In this document: positions 5,188-6,032 of the stretch, piece by piece
How positions within the stretch are numbered: position 1 is the first letter of the stretch
Layout of the letters: the number at the start of each line of letters is the position of its first letter
NCBI GenBank assembly: GCA_029941825.1
Contig: JAPYTM010000053.1
Location: 1 to 6,032, forward strand
Reading direction: 5' to 3'
Source: Candidatus Nitrosopumilus sp.
GTDB lineage: Archaea; Thermoproteota; Nitrososphaeria; Nitrososphaerales; Nitrosopumilaceae
Length of the DNA: 6,032 nt
Made by a program: the position numbers and the translations under genes
The notes under the pieces: model-generated
What the model was told of the DNA's origin: nothing
The model's database searches: none
What the model saw: only the letters and a program-made list of their open reading frames with translations

Positions 5188-6032
5188 TTATTTAATTTTT
5201 TTATTTAATTCTGTAATGAATTTTTTGATTTTTGGTTTTGGAACAACTGCACCACATGCTTTATCATGTCCACCACCAGAACCTCCAAGATCAGTAGCTA
5301 AAATATTTACAATTTTACCCAAATGGACTTTACAATTTTTTGAACCTCGTACTGAAACAGCATAAATGCCATGATCAACTCGTTCTTTGTATGCAACACC
5401 AACATCTTTTCCAGATAAACCCATCACAAAATTCACAGCACCACTTGCTCCAGCATCTAAAATTTCCATATAACCAAGATTTTTCATAGTTTTCATTCCT
5501 TTCTTTACTTTAGCAATCATTTGAGACAATTTTTCCACTTGAATTTGAGCAAATTCAAAAGTGTTTGGAATATCATGTGGGAATTTAGATTCAGATAATT
5601 CCTCAACCAAATACAACAAATAGTCAGGTTCTCTTTGACGACCAACTATATTGTAAGTAAGAGTTGTAGCACTAATTAATGCAAATTGTCGATCATACAT
5701 TTGAAGTAATTTTGAACCCAATGGACGATCTTCCATATAATCAGTGATTGCAGCACATGTTGCAACAAATGAAGCATGATCATTTAATTTTGATTTGAAT
5801 GCGTTGTAAACTTGTACAGTAGTACATTCATTAACATCATGAATTACCTTGACTTTAATTTTCTCCAGTGCTTTTACAACATTAGGATCAATATCATGAT
5901 GATCAATGTAAGTAATTGTAACCTTATTTTTTCTAAGAGTTGTTAAAATATCTATAAACTCATCTTGAGTTTTTTTACTTAATCCCAAATCACAAATGTA
6001 TAGAGATTTGAGTTTTTCATCTCGAACTACCT
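5188..6032 (-). CDS. DHH-family phosphoesterase (DHH-DHHA1), 5' truncated by window edge
   Basis: Manganese-dependent phosphoesterase of the DHH superfamily (relatives include NrnA oligoribonuclease, RecJ-type nucleases and cyclic-dinucleotide phosphodiesterases); the exact substrate cannot be told here. The frame stays open to the right edge. Reading inward it gives VVRDEKLKSLYICDLGLSKK, where CDLG is the metal-binding Asp motif. Then come YIDHHD (the DHH signature, codons around 5904-5896) and ITDYMED (a further motif Asp). A helical linker follows, and then the C-terminal DHHA1 part with YAVSVRGS and GGSGGGHDKACGAVV, the GGxH substrate-binding loop. A TTG at 5988 could be read as a start, but the conserved CDLG motif lies across it, so the true start is outside the window and the first Asp motif (DxD type) should be there too. 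About 280 residues are visible of an expected 320-350. It converges on the ridA-type gene with a 29-base gap. Confidence 0.92.
   Translation of the reverse strand, partial: VVRDEKLKSLYICDLGLSKKTQDEFIDILTTLRKNKVTITYIDHHDIDPNVVKALEKIKVKVIHDVNECTTVQVYNAFKSKLNDHASFVATCAAITDYMEDRPLGSKLLQMYDRQFALISATTLTYNIVGRQREPDYLLYLVEELSESKFPHDIPNTFEFAQIQVEKLSQMIAKVKKGMKTMKNLGYMEILDAGASGAVNFVMGLSGKDVGVAYKERVDHGIYAVSVRGSKNCKVHLGKIVNILATDLGGSGGGHDKACGAVVPKPKIKKFITELNKKIK
5196..5202 (+). terminator. Oligo-T terminator candidate for the TrmB-RidA unit
   Basis: Seven T in a row on the plus strand, 37 bases after the ridA-type stop at 5158. The run falls inside the last codons (Lys-rich end) of the convergent DHH gene, so the two convergent transcripts would overlap at their 3' ends. 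No stable hairpin was recognised before it. Confidence 0.4.

Noticed and set aside
5986..5988. TTG as the start of the DHH phosphoesterase
   Set aside because: The frame continues upstream to the window edge and encodes the conserved LYICDLG metal-binding motif across this codon, so the gene is truncated by the window rather than started here.

Overview
The window is AT-rich, compactly coded archaeal DNA. Its gene set points to an ammonia-oxidising thaumarchaeon (Nitrososphaerota) close to Nitrosopumilus. It carries a Vps4/CdvC-type AAA ATPase of the archaeal ESCRT division machinery, a TrmB-type winged-helix regulator with a large sensor part, and short, T-rich gene ends without clear hairpins. 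The taxon is inferred from protein style and base composition; no rRNA or other marker gene is present.

Layout. From right to left on the minus strand, positions 3400 to 1 hold an apparent cluster. It starts with a divergent ESCRT-III (CdvB-like) protein of about 187-202 residues. Next comes a 167-residue, mostly helical unknown whose start overlaps the end of the first gene by 13 bases. cdvC follows 5 bases later. After a roughly 90-base T-rich gap comes carA, the small subunit of carbamoyl-phosphate synthase, cut off by the left edge. On the plus strand, reading away from the ESCRT-III-like gene across a 114-base divergent intergenic region, are a TrmB-family regulator and, 27 bases later, a RidA/YjgF-family protein. 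A DHH-family phosphoesterase on the minus strand converges on ridA and is cut by the right edge. No gap exceeds about 120 bases, and no tRNA, rRNA, CRISPR or mobile element was seen.

How the genes fit together. The most interesting part is 1102-3400: an ESCRT-III-like polymer protein, a small helical protein and the Vps4-type ATPase that would remodel the polymer, packed as one transcription unit. Thaumarchaeal cdv genes are usually described as scattered, so two poorly recognised proteins next to cdvC are candidate new parts or substrates of the division or membrane-remodelling machine. carA (pyrimidine/arginine synthesis) probably has its own promoter. It has no ATG, GTG or TTG in its plausible start region, which makes its true start an open question. 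The TrmB-RidA pair looks like a second, unrelated unit. The regulator shares a short divergent region containing a GTAAC/GTTAC inverted repeat with the ESCRT-III-like gene and might control both sides.
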